From: G020348385 sp964410125
GTDB taxonomy: Bacteria; Acidobacteriota; Aminicenantia; Aminicenantales; Aminicenantaceae
Length of the DNA stretch: 11,868 bases
Direction: 5' to 3'
Assembly: GCA_964410125.1 (NCBI GenBank)
Contig: CAYPGQ010000131.1
Coordinates: forward strand, 1-11,868
The notes below the pieces were generated by a model. That model saw only the letters and a program-made list of their open reading frames with translations. It did no database searches and was not told the origin of the DNA. Positions 1 to 6,344 of this stretch are shown piece after piece; positions within the stretch are counted from its first letter, which is position 1, and every line of letters begins with the position of its first letter. The position numbers and the translations under genes were made by a program.

Positions 1-26
1 AGTTTTTAGATTGGACAGACAAACAG

Positions 27-656
27 TCAGTACTTCCGGAGCACTCCGATCACCCGTCCCAACACCTTGAGTTCTTTGACATGAATCGGATGAAACTCCG
101 GATTCTCGGGAACGAGGGAGATGTCGCCGTTATCCACTCTCAGCCGTTTGAGCGTCACCGAACCGTCATTCAGGAGGGCCACCACCATCTCCCCGGAGCT
201 GGCCGTGTTGGTCCGTTCCACCAACACCCGGTCTCCGTCATCGATGTAGGCATCCACCATGCTCTTCCCGTCGACCGAGATACAAAAGATGTTGCCCTTG
301 CGGCGGCCGACCATCCAGTCAGGAACATCCACCGCCCCTCCGGAGACATCGAACACTTCCCTTGGGTCACCGGCCGGAACCAATCCCACAAGCGGCACTT
401 TGGTCAGAGCTTCTATCAGAGACGGAGAGCCTGCGAGCTGCACCTCTCCTCCTTCTTTCTTCAGGTAACCCTTTTTCTCCAGGCTCAGGATGTGCTTGTA
501 CACGGCCGACGGGCTGGCGATCTTCACCAGTTTTCCCAGTTGGCGGATTGTGGGCGAATATCCATGCTCGAGGATAAACTCTTCCAGAGTCTCCAGAATT
601 TTTTCCTGTTTTTCTGTCAGTTTCTTCCTGAGTTTGTTCACCATTTTGTTCACCAT
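27..656 (-). CDS. lexA: LexA repressor (SOS response), S24 family
   Basis: LexA represses DNA-damage genes and cleaves itself when RecA filaments form. Numbered from the ATG at 656 (209 aa), residues 13-75 form a winged-helix domain (LTEKQEKILETL, then the recognition region SPTIRQLGK). Residues 87-209 form the S24 latent protease domain. The Ala95-Gly96 cleavage bond (VPAGDP), Ser132 (GKSMVD) and Lys170 (VTLKRL) are all present, so it should be active in self-cleavage. The frame is open further upstream to a TTG at 689, but that codon overlaps the -35 box of the promoter, so I reject it. ATG 656 or ATG 644 is the likely start; neither has a Shine-Dalgarno sequence. The first codons read MVNKMVNK, from a 12-bp tandem DNA repeat that may be the operator. 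The next gene, hepT, lies about 265 bp upstream on the same strand. Family assignment is firm; the exact start is not. Confidence 0.95.
   Translation of the reverse strand: MVNKMVNKLRKKLTEKQEKILETLEEFILEHGYSPTIRQLGKLVKIASPSAVYKHILSLEKKGYLKKEGGEVQLAGSPSLIEALTKVPLVGLVPAGDPREVFDVSGGAVDVPDWMVGRRKGNIFCISVDGKSMVDAYIDDGDRVLVERTNTASSGEMVVALLNDGSVTLKRLRVDNGDISLVPENPEFHPIHVKELKVLGRVIGVLRKY
633..655 (-). promoter_or_regulatory. 12-bp tandem GTGAACAAA motif, candidate LexA operator
   Basis: Two copies of GTGAACAAA lie 12 bp apart just downstream of the -10 box (on the plus strand TTTGTTCAC, i.e. GTTC-N8-GTTC). LexA commonly represses its own gene. Direct-repeat LexA boxes of the form GTTC-N7-GTTC are known in Alphaproteobacteria, so a direct-repeat operator is plausible, but the spacing here is one base longer. 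The motif is kept in the second copy of this promoter (5097-5118) with one change. Assignment to LexA is inference. Confidence 0.4.
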
Positions 657-689
657 ATAGAATATAAGCACATCGGAGGGGTATGTCAA
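656..689 (-). promoter_or_regulatory. lexA promoter, near consensus, giving a (near-)leaderless mRNA
   Basis: On the minus strand TTGACA (689-684) is followed by a 17-nt spacer and TATATT (666-661). The A/T-rich stretch just upstream (about 690-711) could serve as an UP element. A start site about 7 nt past the -10 box falls at about 654-656, on the first ATG, so little or no 5' leader is expected. The whole segment is repeated at 5094-5174. Confidence 0.75.
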
Positions 690-900
690 GCGGAAAATAA
701 AAATTTATATTAATTTCTTGACAAAAGGCTTAAGAAAGAATTTCAAGAATCTGAAAGGTTTACGATGGAGAAATTGCGAACAAAATTTGACACGACCGCT
801 TTTTCGCTATTCACTATTTTACTCACCCTTTTTGGATAGATGTGGATTGGAAAATTGTCCAGAGATTGAAATGTTGCTCGAAAAATTGACGGATTGGCTG

Positions 901-929
901 AAAAAAGAAGCCTAAAAAATTTAGTCTTC
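901..929 (-). terminator. Rho-independent terminator of the mntA-hepT operon
   Basis: Minus-strand reading gives GAAGACTAAA, a 3-nt loop, TTTAGGCTTC (10-bp stem with one mismatch, 929-907), then TTTTTT (906-901). The hairpin overlaps the hepT stop codon. The stem is A/T-rich, so strength is uncertain. Confidence 0.5.
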
Positions 930-1349
930 GGCTATCAGCTTATTTATTTCCTTTATATATTTCCTAATGTCTTGAATATCCTTCTTTAGTATCCGCAAGA
1001 CTTTCCTGTCATCGACTTTCCAGTATAAATGCACAAGCAAATTTCTGAATTTGGCCATGTTTTTTAGCCGCTCGACAAAATCATCAGAGAGCATTTTCAG
1101 CTCTCTGAGAATCTCGAAACAGTCGGCATGGTCATGCGGGGCCCTGCCTCCGGCTCTGGCAACAATGTGGTTGCAGATATCGATAGCCCCTTCAATGGCA
1201 ACGATCAGATTGTATTTGGCGCTGTCGACTTTATCAATATTCGAAAGAAATTCCTTTTCCGATAATTCGGCATAACCATTAAGTTTGTGCAGAGAAGAGT
1301 TGATCTCGCCGAAGAGTTGCCTGATCCTGTCCACATTGAATTCAGGCAC
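921..1349 (-). CDS. hepT: HepT-like RNase toxin (DUF86/HEPN), MntA-HepT module
   Basis: HEPN-fold ribonuclease toxin of a type VII toxin-antitoxin system; in characterised pairs MntA neutralises HepT by adding AMP to the tyrosine of its active motif. The protein is 142 aa, all helical, with the signature RX4HXY near the C terminus: Arg102, His107, Tyr109 in RNLLVHLY. The modifiable Tyr is present, so it looks functional. The start is GTG at 1349, preceded by GGGAGG about 6 nt upstream. The gene overlaps the 3' end of mntA by 8 nt, consistent with coupled translation. A hairpin with a T-run overlaps its stop codon. Length and motif fit the DUF86 family. Confidence 0.9.
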   Translation of the reverse strand: MPEFNVDRIRQLFGEINSSLHKLNGYAELSEKEFLSNIDKVDSAKYNLIVAIEGAIDICNHIVARAGGRAPHDHADCFEILRELKMLSDDFVERLKNMAKFRNLLVHLYWKVDDRKVLRILKKDIQDIRKYIKEINKLIAED

Positions 1350-1755
1350 CGATGGCCTCCCTTAGGTAAATTTTTGACACGGGCTTAAAATCAAAATAAT
1401 CACTCCATGTGCGACAAAGGAAATCTTCTCTGATGATCTCATCACGATCGAGAATCAACATCCCCTTTGTCGCATGGTAGCGAAAACTCAAAGGGGCAAA
1501 GTTCAGGATTTTAACATCGACAGAAACATTCAGAGATTTCTCGAGCTTCAAAGACAAGGATATCTCAAAGTCGACAGGATTTGGTGCTGCCGTTTTTTGG
1601 CCCAAGAAAATAGCGATATCAATGTCATTGAAGCTATTTTCATCCAAAAAAGAGCCATGAATGTAGGCAAAAACAATGTTTTTTTCCTGAGCGAGGCGAT
1701 TCCGGAGTTCCTGGATGATCTTGTCTTTATCTTTAGAGGTTTTTCTTAAAGTCAT
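1342..1755 (-). CDS. mntA: MntA-like nucleotidyltransferase antitoxin
   Basis: Minimal nucleotidyltransferase that pairs with HepT. Of 137 aa, residues 28-50 carry the NTase core: HGSF (Gly34-Ser35), then Asp44-Ile-Asp46 (GS-X8-D-x-D), with Asp80 (SVDVK) as the probable third acidic residue. The catalytic set is complete, so it should be able to AMPylate. The shorter GS-X8-D-x-D spacing, against GS-X10-D-x-D in many MNT proteins, fits the HGSF subfamily as I know it. The start is ATG at 1755 with no clear Shine-Dalgarno; a 10-bp palindrome sits just upstream. The toxin gene overlaps its end by 8 nt. The pair is transcribed away from the GHKL ATPase gene across a 150-bp spacer. Confidence 0.9.
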   Translation of the reverse strand: MTLRKTSKDKDKIIQELRNRLAQEKNIVFAYIHGSFLDENSFNDIDIAIFLGQKTAAPNPVDFEISLSLKLEKSLNVSVDVKILNFAPLSFRYHATKGMLILDRDEIIREDFLCRTWSDYFDFKPVSKIYLREAIGA

Positions 1756-1760
1756 TGTTT

Positions 1761-1770
1761 ACAGTACTGT
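1761..1770. promoter_or_regulatory. Perfect 10-bp palindrome upstream of mntA, possible operator
   Basis: ACAGTACTGT is a perfect palindrome lying 5 bp upstream of the mntA ATG, where a ribosome site would normally be. Toxin-antitoxin operons are usually autoregulated, so an operator role is plausible but unproven. Confidence 0.3.
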
Positions 1771-1853
1771 TTTATTTATTGTTTCGAGTGTTATTTGATT
1801 CAAGCATAATGATATACGGCCAGAAATGCAAGGCTGAAAATCGAAAGAAAATC

Positions 1854-1883
1854 TTGAAAAACGGACCAAAATAGTCTTATCAT
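1854..1883 (+). promoter_or_regulatory. Promoter of the GHKL ATPase gene
   Basis: TTGAAA (1854-1859), 18-nt spacer, TATCAT (1878-1883). The predicted start near 1890 gives a leader of about 16 nt before ATG 1906. No strong Shine-Dalgarno is visible in that leader. Confidence 0.45.
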
Positions 1884-1905
1884 AAGCTACATATCGGTCA
1901 GAACT

Positions 1906-3387
1906 ATGGAAATCAAAGAGAAAAGAGAGCTTGAGGTCACGGTCGATAAAAGACATATCGTGACCTTAGGCGAACGCTTGTACACTGAAAGCGTCGAACT
2001 CCTCCGAGAGCTGGTCAACAACGCTTATGATGCAGACTCCGCCAGGGTTTATGTCGACATCTCTCCCGACAAACTGGAGATCAGGGACAACGGCACAGGT
2101 ATGGACCTGGAAGGATTAAAGCAATACTTTGTTATCGGATCGGATGAGAAGGTGGTCCACTCCCGCTCGCCCCGGTTCGGCCGTCCCAGGATCGGCCAAT
2201 TCGGTATCGGAAAGTTTGCATCGCTTGCCGCGGCCACCCGGTTTGCCGTGGTAACCCAGAATAAAGAATTTGCGGCCAGAGTCGTTTTTGACAAGCGAAG
2301 CTGGGAAGATTCCAAGGATACCTGGCATTTGCCGCTTGAAATCCTGGAGCCCGATCCCGAAAGAGGAGATGGAACCACAGTCATCCTTACTCATCTGTCC
2401 AAGTCGTTCGACCTTGAAGACATAGAGAAAAAATTGATCGAGGGTGTCCCGCTCAAGGCCCCTAATTTTGAGGTTTTTCTTAACCGCCGCCGCCTGTACC
2501 CCCGCAGCCTTTCAGGAAGAAGAATCCCGGTGCTGGAAGGGACCGAATTCGGCCCTGTCACCGGAGAGATCATCATCGTGCCTGCCTCCATGGCCTTCAT
2601 GCAGGAATTAGGAATCGATGTCAAAGTCAAAGGAGTGACGGTCAAGAAGGCGCTTTTCGGGATGGAGACATGGGGGAAGGTTATTTCCCGAATCCGGGGC
2701 GAGATCAACGCCGACTTTCTCCCCATAACCAGCGACCGGACAAACTTTGTGGTCGACACACCGGAATACAGGGCCTTTCTGAAAATCATGGAAAAAATCA
2801 TCGCTGTGGTCAAAAAGACGTTGGGCCGGGAGGCAGACCGCAGAGAAGACCGGAGGGCCGGACGGACCGTCAAGGAGGCATTGAACAGAATTCACCGATC
2901 GCTTTCGCTCAATCCCGATCTTTCCCCGTTCGGGCCCATACCTTACGGCGACAACCAAGACATGGGCAGCGGGGCCGTATTCTCCGGGAAGAAGGAAGGA
3001 GAAAAGCAGAGCCGGGAGATCGAAGTCAAACCGGGTGAAAAAACCAAGCACACACCCAAGAAAAAGAAGCGTCGTCATCCGCTGGTCAAGAAGATGACAC
3101 CAAACGCCATTGTGAGAAGAATGAGGATGGGAGAGAGCAGCGTTTCTGTCTGCCTGGATTTTTTCGGCGAGTCAGGCCCCGAATGCTTCTCCGAGGGCAA
3201 TGTGGTATACGTCAACCGTGATCATCCTCTGTTTCATAGGGAGTCCAAAAAGGCCGCCACATACGTCATGTATATTGCCCGCCTTCTCACACAAGAGATC
3301 TCGCTGATGAATGAGACACGGAACCCCCGTTTGGCCTTCAACCGGCAGAGCAAGCTGCTCAAAGACGCCTTCTCAGAGGACCACTGA
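1906..3387 (+). CDS. GHKL (HSP90/MutL/MORC-like) ATPase of unknown role
   Basis: 493-aa cytosolic protein with an N-terminal GHKL ATP-binding fold. Visible motifs are the N box (ELVNNAYDAD, with Glu35, Asn39 and Asp42), motif G1 (RDNGTGMD, Asp61-x-Gly63-x-Gly65) and motif G2 (GQFGIGKFAS, Gly97-Gly102, Lys103). Residues from about 190 to 315 resemble the S5-like second domain of the fold, ending near ITSDRTNFV. A charged Arg/Lys-rich stretch at about residues 375-395 (TPKKKKRRHPLVKK) links to a C-terminal domain of about 95 residues that I do not recognise. There is no kinase or receiver domain and no membrane segment, so it is not a sensor kinase. MORC-like GHKL proteins are associated with prokaryotic conflict systems, and its neighbours here are toxin-antitoxin modules; a defence role is inference. 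G/C-richer than the abiE genes beside it. Confidence 0.88.
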   Translation: MEIKEKRELEVTVDKRHIVTLGERLYTESVELLRELVNNAYDADSARVYVDISPDKLEIRDNGTGMDLEGLKQYFVIGSDEKVVHSRSPRFGRPRIGQFGIGKFASLAAATRFAVVTQNKEFAARVVFDKRSWEDSKDTWHLPLEILEPDPERGDGTTVILTHLSKSFDLEDIEKKLIEGVPLKAPNFEVFLNRRRLYPRSLSGRRIPVLEGTEFGPVTGEIIIVPASMAFMQELGIDVKVKGVTVKKALFGMETWGKVISRIRGEINADFLPITSDRTNFVVDTPEYRAFLKIMEKIIAVVKKTLGREADRREDRRAGRTVKEALNRIHRSLSLNPDLSPFGPIPYGDNQDMGSGAVFSGKKEGEKQSREIEVKPGEKTKHTPKKKKRRHPLVKKMTPNAIVRRMRMGESSVSVCLDFFGESGPECFSEGNVVYVNRDHPLFHRESKKAATYVMYIARLLTQEISLMNETRNPRLAFNRQSKLLKDAFSEDH

Positions 3388-3417
3388 AGTCCAAGGAAAA
3401 GGTTTATCTAATACTTA

Positions 3418-4179
3418 TTACTGAGAGACAAATTCCATTATATCTGCCTTCACCTGATCATACTGAGGGACATCAGGAAGAAGCATACCCAAATCCCTCT
3501 CCCACCCTTTTTCTCTTTTATCAAGTCTCTGAAGGAAAAGGTGTTGGTTAAAGCGCCTATCTTTCTTCAAGAGCTTGAGCTTCTTATTCACCAAGTCTAA
3601 ATGAAAATTGGCTCCCTTTTTGTGAAGAAACCAGATGTCATATATATCACGTGGAGCACTCCTTGCAATAACAGCTCTTACTTTTTCAGCCAACAATTCA
3701 TCAAAGGCCATGGCTCCAAGCTTAAATGGAATCAAGCCATAAGTGTCCAATATTTCTTTGCTCTGAGGGATATTGACTGTGTCATCTCTCAAACTCAGGT
3801 CGATCTTTATGCTCGTCCTGTGTCCTCTCATATCCTGATGTCTAACGCTGAGCCTAATTCCTTCCCTTTTTTCTTCTTCCTTGATCACATCAATGAAGGA
3901 AATATTTTCAATCTCATTTCCTCTAAGCCTTTTGTTCAAATCTCCCAAAAGCCCTTCCGTCACATTTTCCAAGCAGGTAAAGCCCACATCAACAGAGAAT
4001 CTTGCATCCGGAAAGTATATTTTTTTGATACAAGCTCCTCCTTTGAAGATCATTTTATGGGTGCATTCAAACTTGGAGATTTCGCTCAAGACAAGAGTGA
4101 TGACATAGTCTTTCTCCACAATTCCTAGAGGAATCTTCTTCCGGCCAGCTATTCTCCTGAGTTCATCTTCTTTTATCAA
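3418..4179 (-). CDS. abiEii: AbiEii nucleotidyltransferase toxin with altered catalytic motif
   Basis: Toxin of the type IV AbiE system, a DUF1814-family nucleotidyltransferase. I choose the TTG at 4179, whose last bases overlap the TGA of abiEi (TTGA), with GGAAGG just upstream. It gives 253 aa starting IKEDELRRIAGRKK, the usual AbiEii N terminus. A frame extension to TTG 4233 would overlap abiEi by 58 nt and looks unlikely. Motifs: VEKDYVIT (21-28), FKGGACIKK (45-53), then RFSVDVGF (60-67), a likely third acid at Asp127 (KIDLSL), and AEKVRAVIARSAPRDIYDIWFL, typical of the family. The family normally reads S-E-D-x-D; here it is S-V-D-V-G, so the second metal-binding Asp is Gly66 (GGC at 3982-3984). 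The protein may be catalytically weak or dead, or this may be a sequencing error. Confidence 0.88.
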   Translation of the reverse strand: MIKEDELRRIAGRKKIPLGIVEKDYVITLVLSEISKFECTHKMIFKGGACIKKIYFPDARFSVDVGFTCLENVTEGLLGDLNKRLRGNEIENISFIDVIKEEEKREGIRLSVRHQDMRGHRTSIKIDLSLRDDTVNIPQSKEILDTYGLIPFKLGAMAFDELLAEKVRAVIARSAPRDIYDIWFLHKKGANFHLDLVNKKLKLLKKDRRFNQHLFLQRLDKREKGWERDLGMLLPDVPQYDQVKADIMEFVSQ

Positions 4180-4985
4180 AATTCCTTCCAGGAGAGAAGC
4201 TCCTCTTTCATCACATTCAGAATTAGTCCCCAAGGTTTAGAATATCCGCTTACTTTCTTCTCAGATGAAGGATCCAGCCACCTGAAACCTTTAAAATCTT
4301 GAATCATTTTTTTTCTGACTTCCTTACATAGATCTAAAATTTCTAATACATAGCCCAACCGTCTTACGGCAGAACTCACCTGCAACTTTTCGAGAAATTT
4401 TAAAACTTGTGACCAGTCCAAATCATTTCTTGCCTGCCAAATCGCCTTGGATACTTCTGAGAGTCCACCACAGTACTGAGGAAAAAGCAGACAATCTATA
4501 ACGTTCTTCTCGAGAGAAGAGATCTTGAAGGAGTGGTCGTTGTTTCGGACCTGAATAAAACCAAAGAATCTTTTTTTTGAGATTGTGATGAACCTTATCT
4601 GTTGAGAGCTATACATCACATGTCTTTTCCTTTTTGTTGTTGCTACCAGCACCTGATAAGGGATTTGTTCGGTTAAATTCCAGTAATACATGGCGCTCTG
4701 AAAGCCTATATAATAATCATCCAGCAGACTGTCCACTACCAGGAAGACATCTTCGGACCAGTGACCTTCAATGCCTGCTCTGGCAGGAATGAGAGTGTAT
4801 TTTCCCTTCTCGATTTCCATGATTCGTTTTTTCCTCTTCAACCTGTGTATAACGTTGGCCACGGACTGGTAAGGAATGCTCAAAATCTCCTCTGCACAAT
4901 GAAAAGAGAATGTTTTGATGTTCGCCTTTTCCAGTTCGAATAGAAGCTTCGTCTCATGAGGACCCAATTTTATTCTTTGTGTCAT
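4176..4985 (-). CDS. abiEi: AbiEi antitoxin / autorepressor
   Basis: 269-aa antitoxin of the type IV AbiE pair. In studied systems AbiEi uses an N-terminal winged helix to repress the operon and a C-terminal domain to counter the toxin without stable complex formation. Residues about 10-65 form the winged helix (YQSVANVIHRLKRKKRIMEI, then KGKYTLIP). Residues 75-180 fit the AbiEi core (DYYIGFQSAMYYWNLTEQIP, RFFGF, SSLEKNVIDCLLFPQYCGG). The C terminus (VRRLGYVLEIL ... KPWGLILN) also matches the family. The start is ATG 4985. A strong promoter and a triple CGTTA motif lie directly upstream. The stop overlaps the abiEii start. Confidence 0.9.
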   Translation of the reverse strand: MTQRIKLGPHETKLLFELEKANIKTFSFHCAEEILSIPYQSVANVIHRLKRKKRIMEIEKGKYTLIPARAGIEGHWSEDVFLVVDSLLDDYYIGFQSAMYYWNLTEQIPYQVLVATTKRKRHVMYSSQQIRFITISKKRFFGFIQVRNNDHSFKISSLEKNVIDCLLFPQYCGGLSEVSKAIWQARNDLDWSQVLKFLEKLQVSSAVRRLGYVLEILDLCKEVRKKMIQDFKGFRWLDPSSEKKVSGYSKPWGLILNVMKEELLSWKEF

Positions 4986-4993
4986 TATTTTCC

Positions 4994-5014
4994 CGTTATA
5001 CGTTATATTCGTTA
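4994..5014 (-). promoter_or_regulatory. Three CGTTA repeats, candidate AbiEi operator
   Basis: CGTTA occurs at 4994-4998, 5001-5005 and 5010-5014, between the abiE -10 box and the ATG. AbiEi proteins are known to autorepress by binding repeats in their own promoter, so these are the best operator candidates. Confidence 0.55.
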
Positions 5015-5019
5015 CAACA

Positions 5020-5049
5020 AGTATATTAATAAATCACTCGTTTTGTCAA
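5020..5049 (-). promoter_or_regulatory. abiE promoter
   Basis: Minus-strand TTGACA (5049-5044), 18-nt spacer, TATACT (5025-5020). Both hexamers are near consensus. The start would fall at about 5013, within the CGTTA repeats, giving a leader of roughly 28 nt. Confidence 0.7.
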
Positions 5050-5068
5050 CCCCAAAATCCTTATAAGA

Positions 5069-5119
5069 TCATGTGAATATTTTATCCACATGGAGTTTGT
5101 TCGCCATTTTGTTCACCAT
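5069..5119 (-). CDS. 16-codon mini-ORF, remnant of the lexA 5' end or leader peptide
   Basis: Downstream of the lexA-like promoter copy, an ATG at 5119 opens MVNKMANKLHVDKIFT and stops at TGA (5071-5069). The first nine codons match LexA (MVNKMVNKL) with one change. After that the two sequences diverge completely, so this is most simply a truncated duplicate. There is no Shine-Dalgarno. Translation is unproven. Confidence 0.25.
   Translation of the reverse strand: MVNKMANKLHVDKIFT
5070..5092. repeat. 23-bp imperfect inverted repeat containing a DnaA-box 9-mer
   Basis: CATGTG and CACATG flank an A/T centre; the 10-bp arms have one mismatch. The right arm contains TTATCCACA (5082-5090), identical to the consensus DnaA box. 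It lies between the lexA-like promoter copy and the abiE promoter. It may be an operator or a chance DnaA site. Confidence 0.4.
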
Positions 5120-5174
5120 TTAGAATATAAGAACTTCTCAGGGGCTTGTCAAACGGAAAATGAAATTTTATATT
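5094..5174 (-). repeat. Second copy of the lexA promoter region (81 bp)
   Basis: Aligns without gaps to 631-711, with about 70 of 81 positions identical by hand count. It keeps the -35 box TTGACA (5152-5147), the 17-nt spacer, the -10 box TATATT (5129-5124), the A/T-rich upstream tract, the tandem GYGAACAAA motif and the first lexA codons. It points toward abiE. Its distal end supplies the last eight sense codons and stop of the beta-propeller gene. Confidence 0.85.
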
Positions 5175-6294
5175 CATAAATCAACATATTTACATTGCTG
5201 TCTATCAAAAAAAACCGATCTTCATAAATCCTGATGTTGTTGGCATGTACATTCAATTTTTTTGATGCCACGATTTTCCCAGAATTGTTGAAGACAAGAA
5301 TCTGATAAAGGTCTGTTTCTGATCCTACATCAAATTTCATTTTCTGCGTGAAAATTCCCCCTTTCCCATCACGCCTCATTCCATATAACTTCAGTCCAAC
5401 CTTTCTTTCCTCAAAACTTTTCTTTCTTGTAAGAGTCAGCAAGAATATTCTGCCTTTAGCATCTATATCCATTGCCTTAGTAACGGTTTCGGCTTCAACA
5501 AAAACTCCCTCAGGCGTTCTGAAAGATTTTATTTCAGGCACCTCGAAGGAGACTTCAAAGGTTGATTCCATTTGAAGCTCGCCTGATGGTGAATATTTTT
5601 GGAGGATTGGTATGTATTCAGCAGCCGCATAAATGTTGTCCTCTTCATCTAATGAAAAAGCGAATTTGTAACGCCTGGCGATTACTCCGTCCGAAGCATC
5701 TCCCTCTCTTTGACCTCTTTCCTGCAGGATTTGACCCTGATAATCATAATAAAACCATAACGGTGAAGGTTTTGTAGTCGAAATCCGGTTGAGCATAAGA
5801 ATCTCTCTTTTTTTTGTTGTTACTACCTGACCTGGAGGATTATCCCCGAGAAGAAAGCTTCCAAGATAATCCCCGTTGGAGCTTAAAATTTGAATTCTCT
5901 GATTATCTTTTTCAACGACTAAGAGATTGTTCTGTTTATCGATTTCAAAAAAAATTGGATTAAGTAAATCTCCTGGCCCTTTTCCTTCCCTTCCAATTGT
6001 CCGCAAATATTTTCCAGATTTGTTAAAAACTTGTATCCTGTTTTCATCTAGGATAAAAATCTCTCCCTCATTGTTGATGACTACATCCTTAGGTTCAGAA
6101 AATATCTTGTTTTCATCTGTTTCATCTTCAACGCTCCACTCCCGGATGAGCGTAAGTTGCAGCCTCCCCTCTTTGTACTTGATCTCATTTAAGCTGTTGT
6201 GAACTTTTTTAATTTCTAAAGCACCAGAGGAAACGAACAGAAATCCCGTCATGATTATCATTAATGCCGCAAATATTTTCCTAATGAATTGCAT
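5149..6294 (-). CDS. Secreted 6-bladed beta-propeller (NHL-like) protein
   Basis: 381 aa from ATG 6294, chosen because GGGAGGGA lies just upstream; the frame runs on to 6330 without a better site. A signal peptide is clear: QFIRKIF, hydrophobic ALMIIMTGFLFVSSG, then a likely cut after SSGA (about residue 24), so export is expected. The mature part shows repeated NHL/propeller units: EPKDVVINNEGEIFILDEN, IQVFNKSGKYLRTIGREGKG, NNLLVVEKDNQRIQIL, GRIFLLTL and others. Such propellers bind ligands or proteins; no function can be named. The C-terminal codons lie inside the duplicated lexA-promoter segment, so the end of the gene may have been created or replaced by that duplication. It lies about 50 bp downstream of the nucleotidyltransferase gene on the same strand. 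Confidence 0.85.
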   Translation of the reverse strand: MQFIRKIFAALMIIMTGFLFVSSGALEIKKVHNSLNEIKYKEGRLQLTLIREWSVEDETDENKIFSEPKDVVINNEGEIFILDENRIQVFNKSGKYLRTIGREGKGPGDLLNPIFFEIDKQNNLLVVEKDNQRIQILSSNGDYLGSFLLGDNPPGQVVTTKKREILMLNRISTTKPSPLWFYYDYQGQILQERGQREGDASDGVIARRYKFAFSLDEEDNIYAAAEYIPILQKYSPSGELQMESTFEVSFEVPEIKSFRTPEGVFVEAETVTKAMDIDAKGRIFLLTLTRKKSFEERKVGLKLYGMRRDGKGGIFTQKMKFDVGSETDLYQILVFNNSGKIVASKKLNVHANNIRIYEDRFFLIDSNVNMLIYEYKISFSV

Positions 6295-6344
6295 AAATCC
6301 CTCCCTTCTGGCAACAAAGACATACCTCAAGTAAAAGTAAAATT

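Noticed and set aside
81..713. Long plus-strand open frame opposite lexA
   Set aside because: Antisense shadow of the clear LexA coding sequence, His/Gln-rich composition and no family features.
718..915. 65-codon plus-strand frame from a TTG between lexA and hepT
   Set aside because: No ribosome site, low-complexity N terminus, no recognisable family, and its end lies in the hepT terminator hairpin; most likely not coding.
2391..3078. Long minus-strand frames opposite the GHKL ATPase gene
   Set aside because: They lie wholly inside a well-supported gene and show Ser/Pro/Arg-rich antisense composition.
5072..5090. CRP/FNR-type site TGTGA...CCACA
   Set aside because: The half-sites are 9 bp apart instead of 6, so it does not fit a CRP site.
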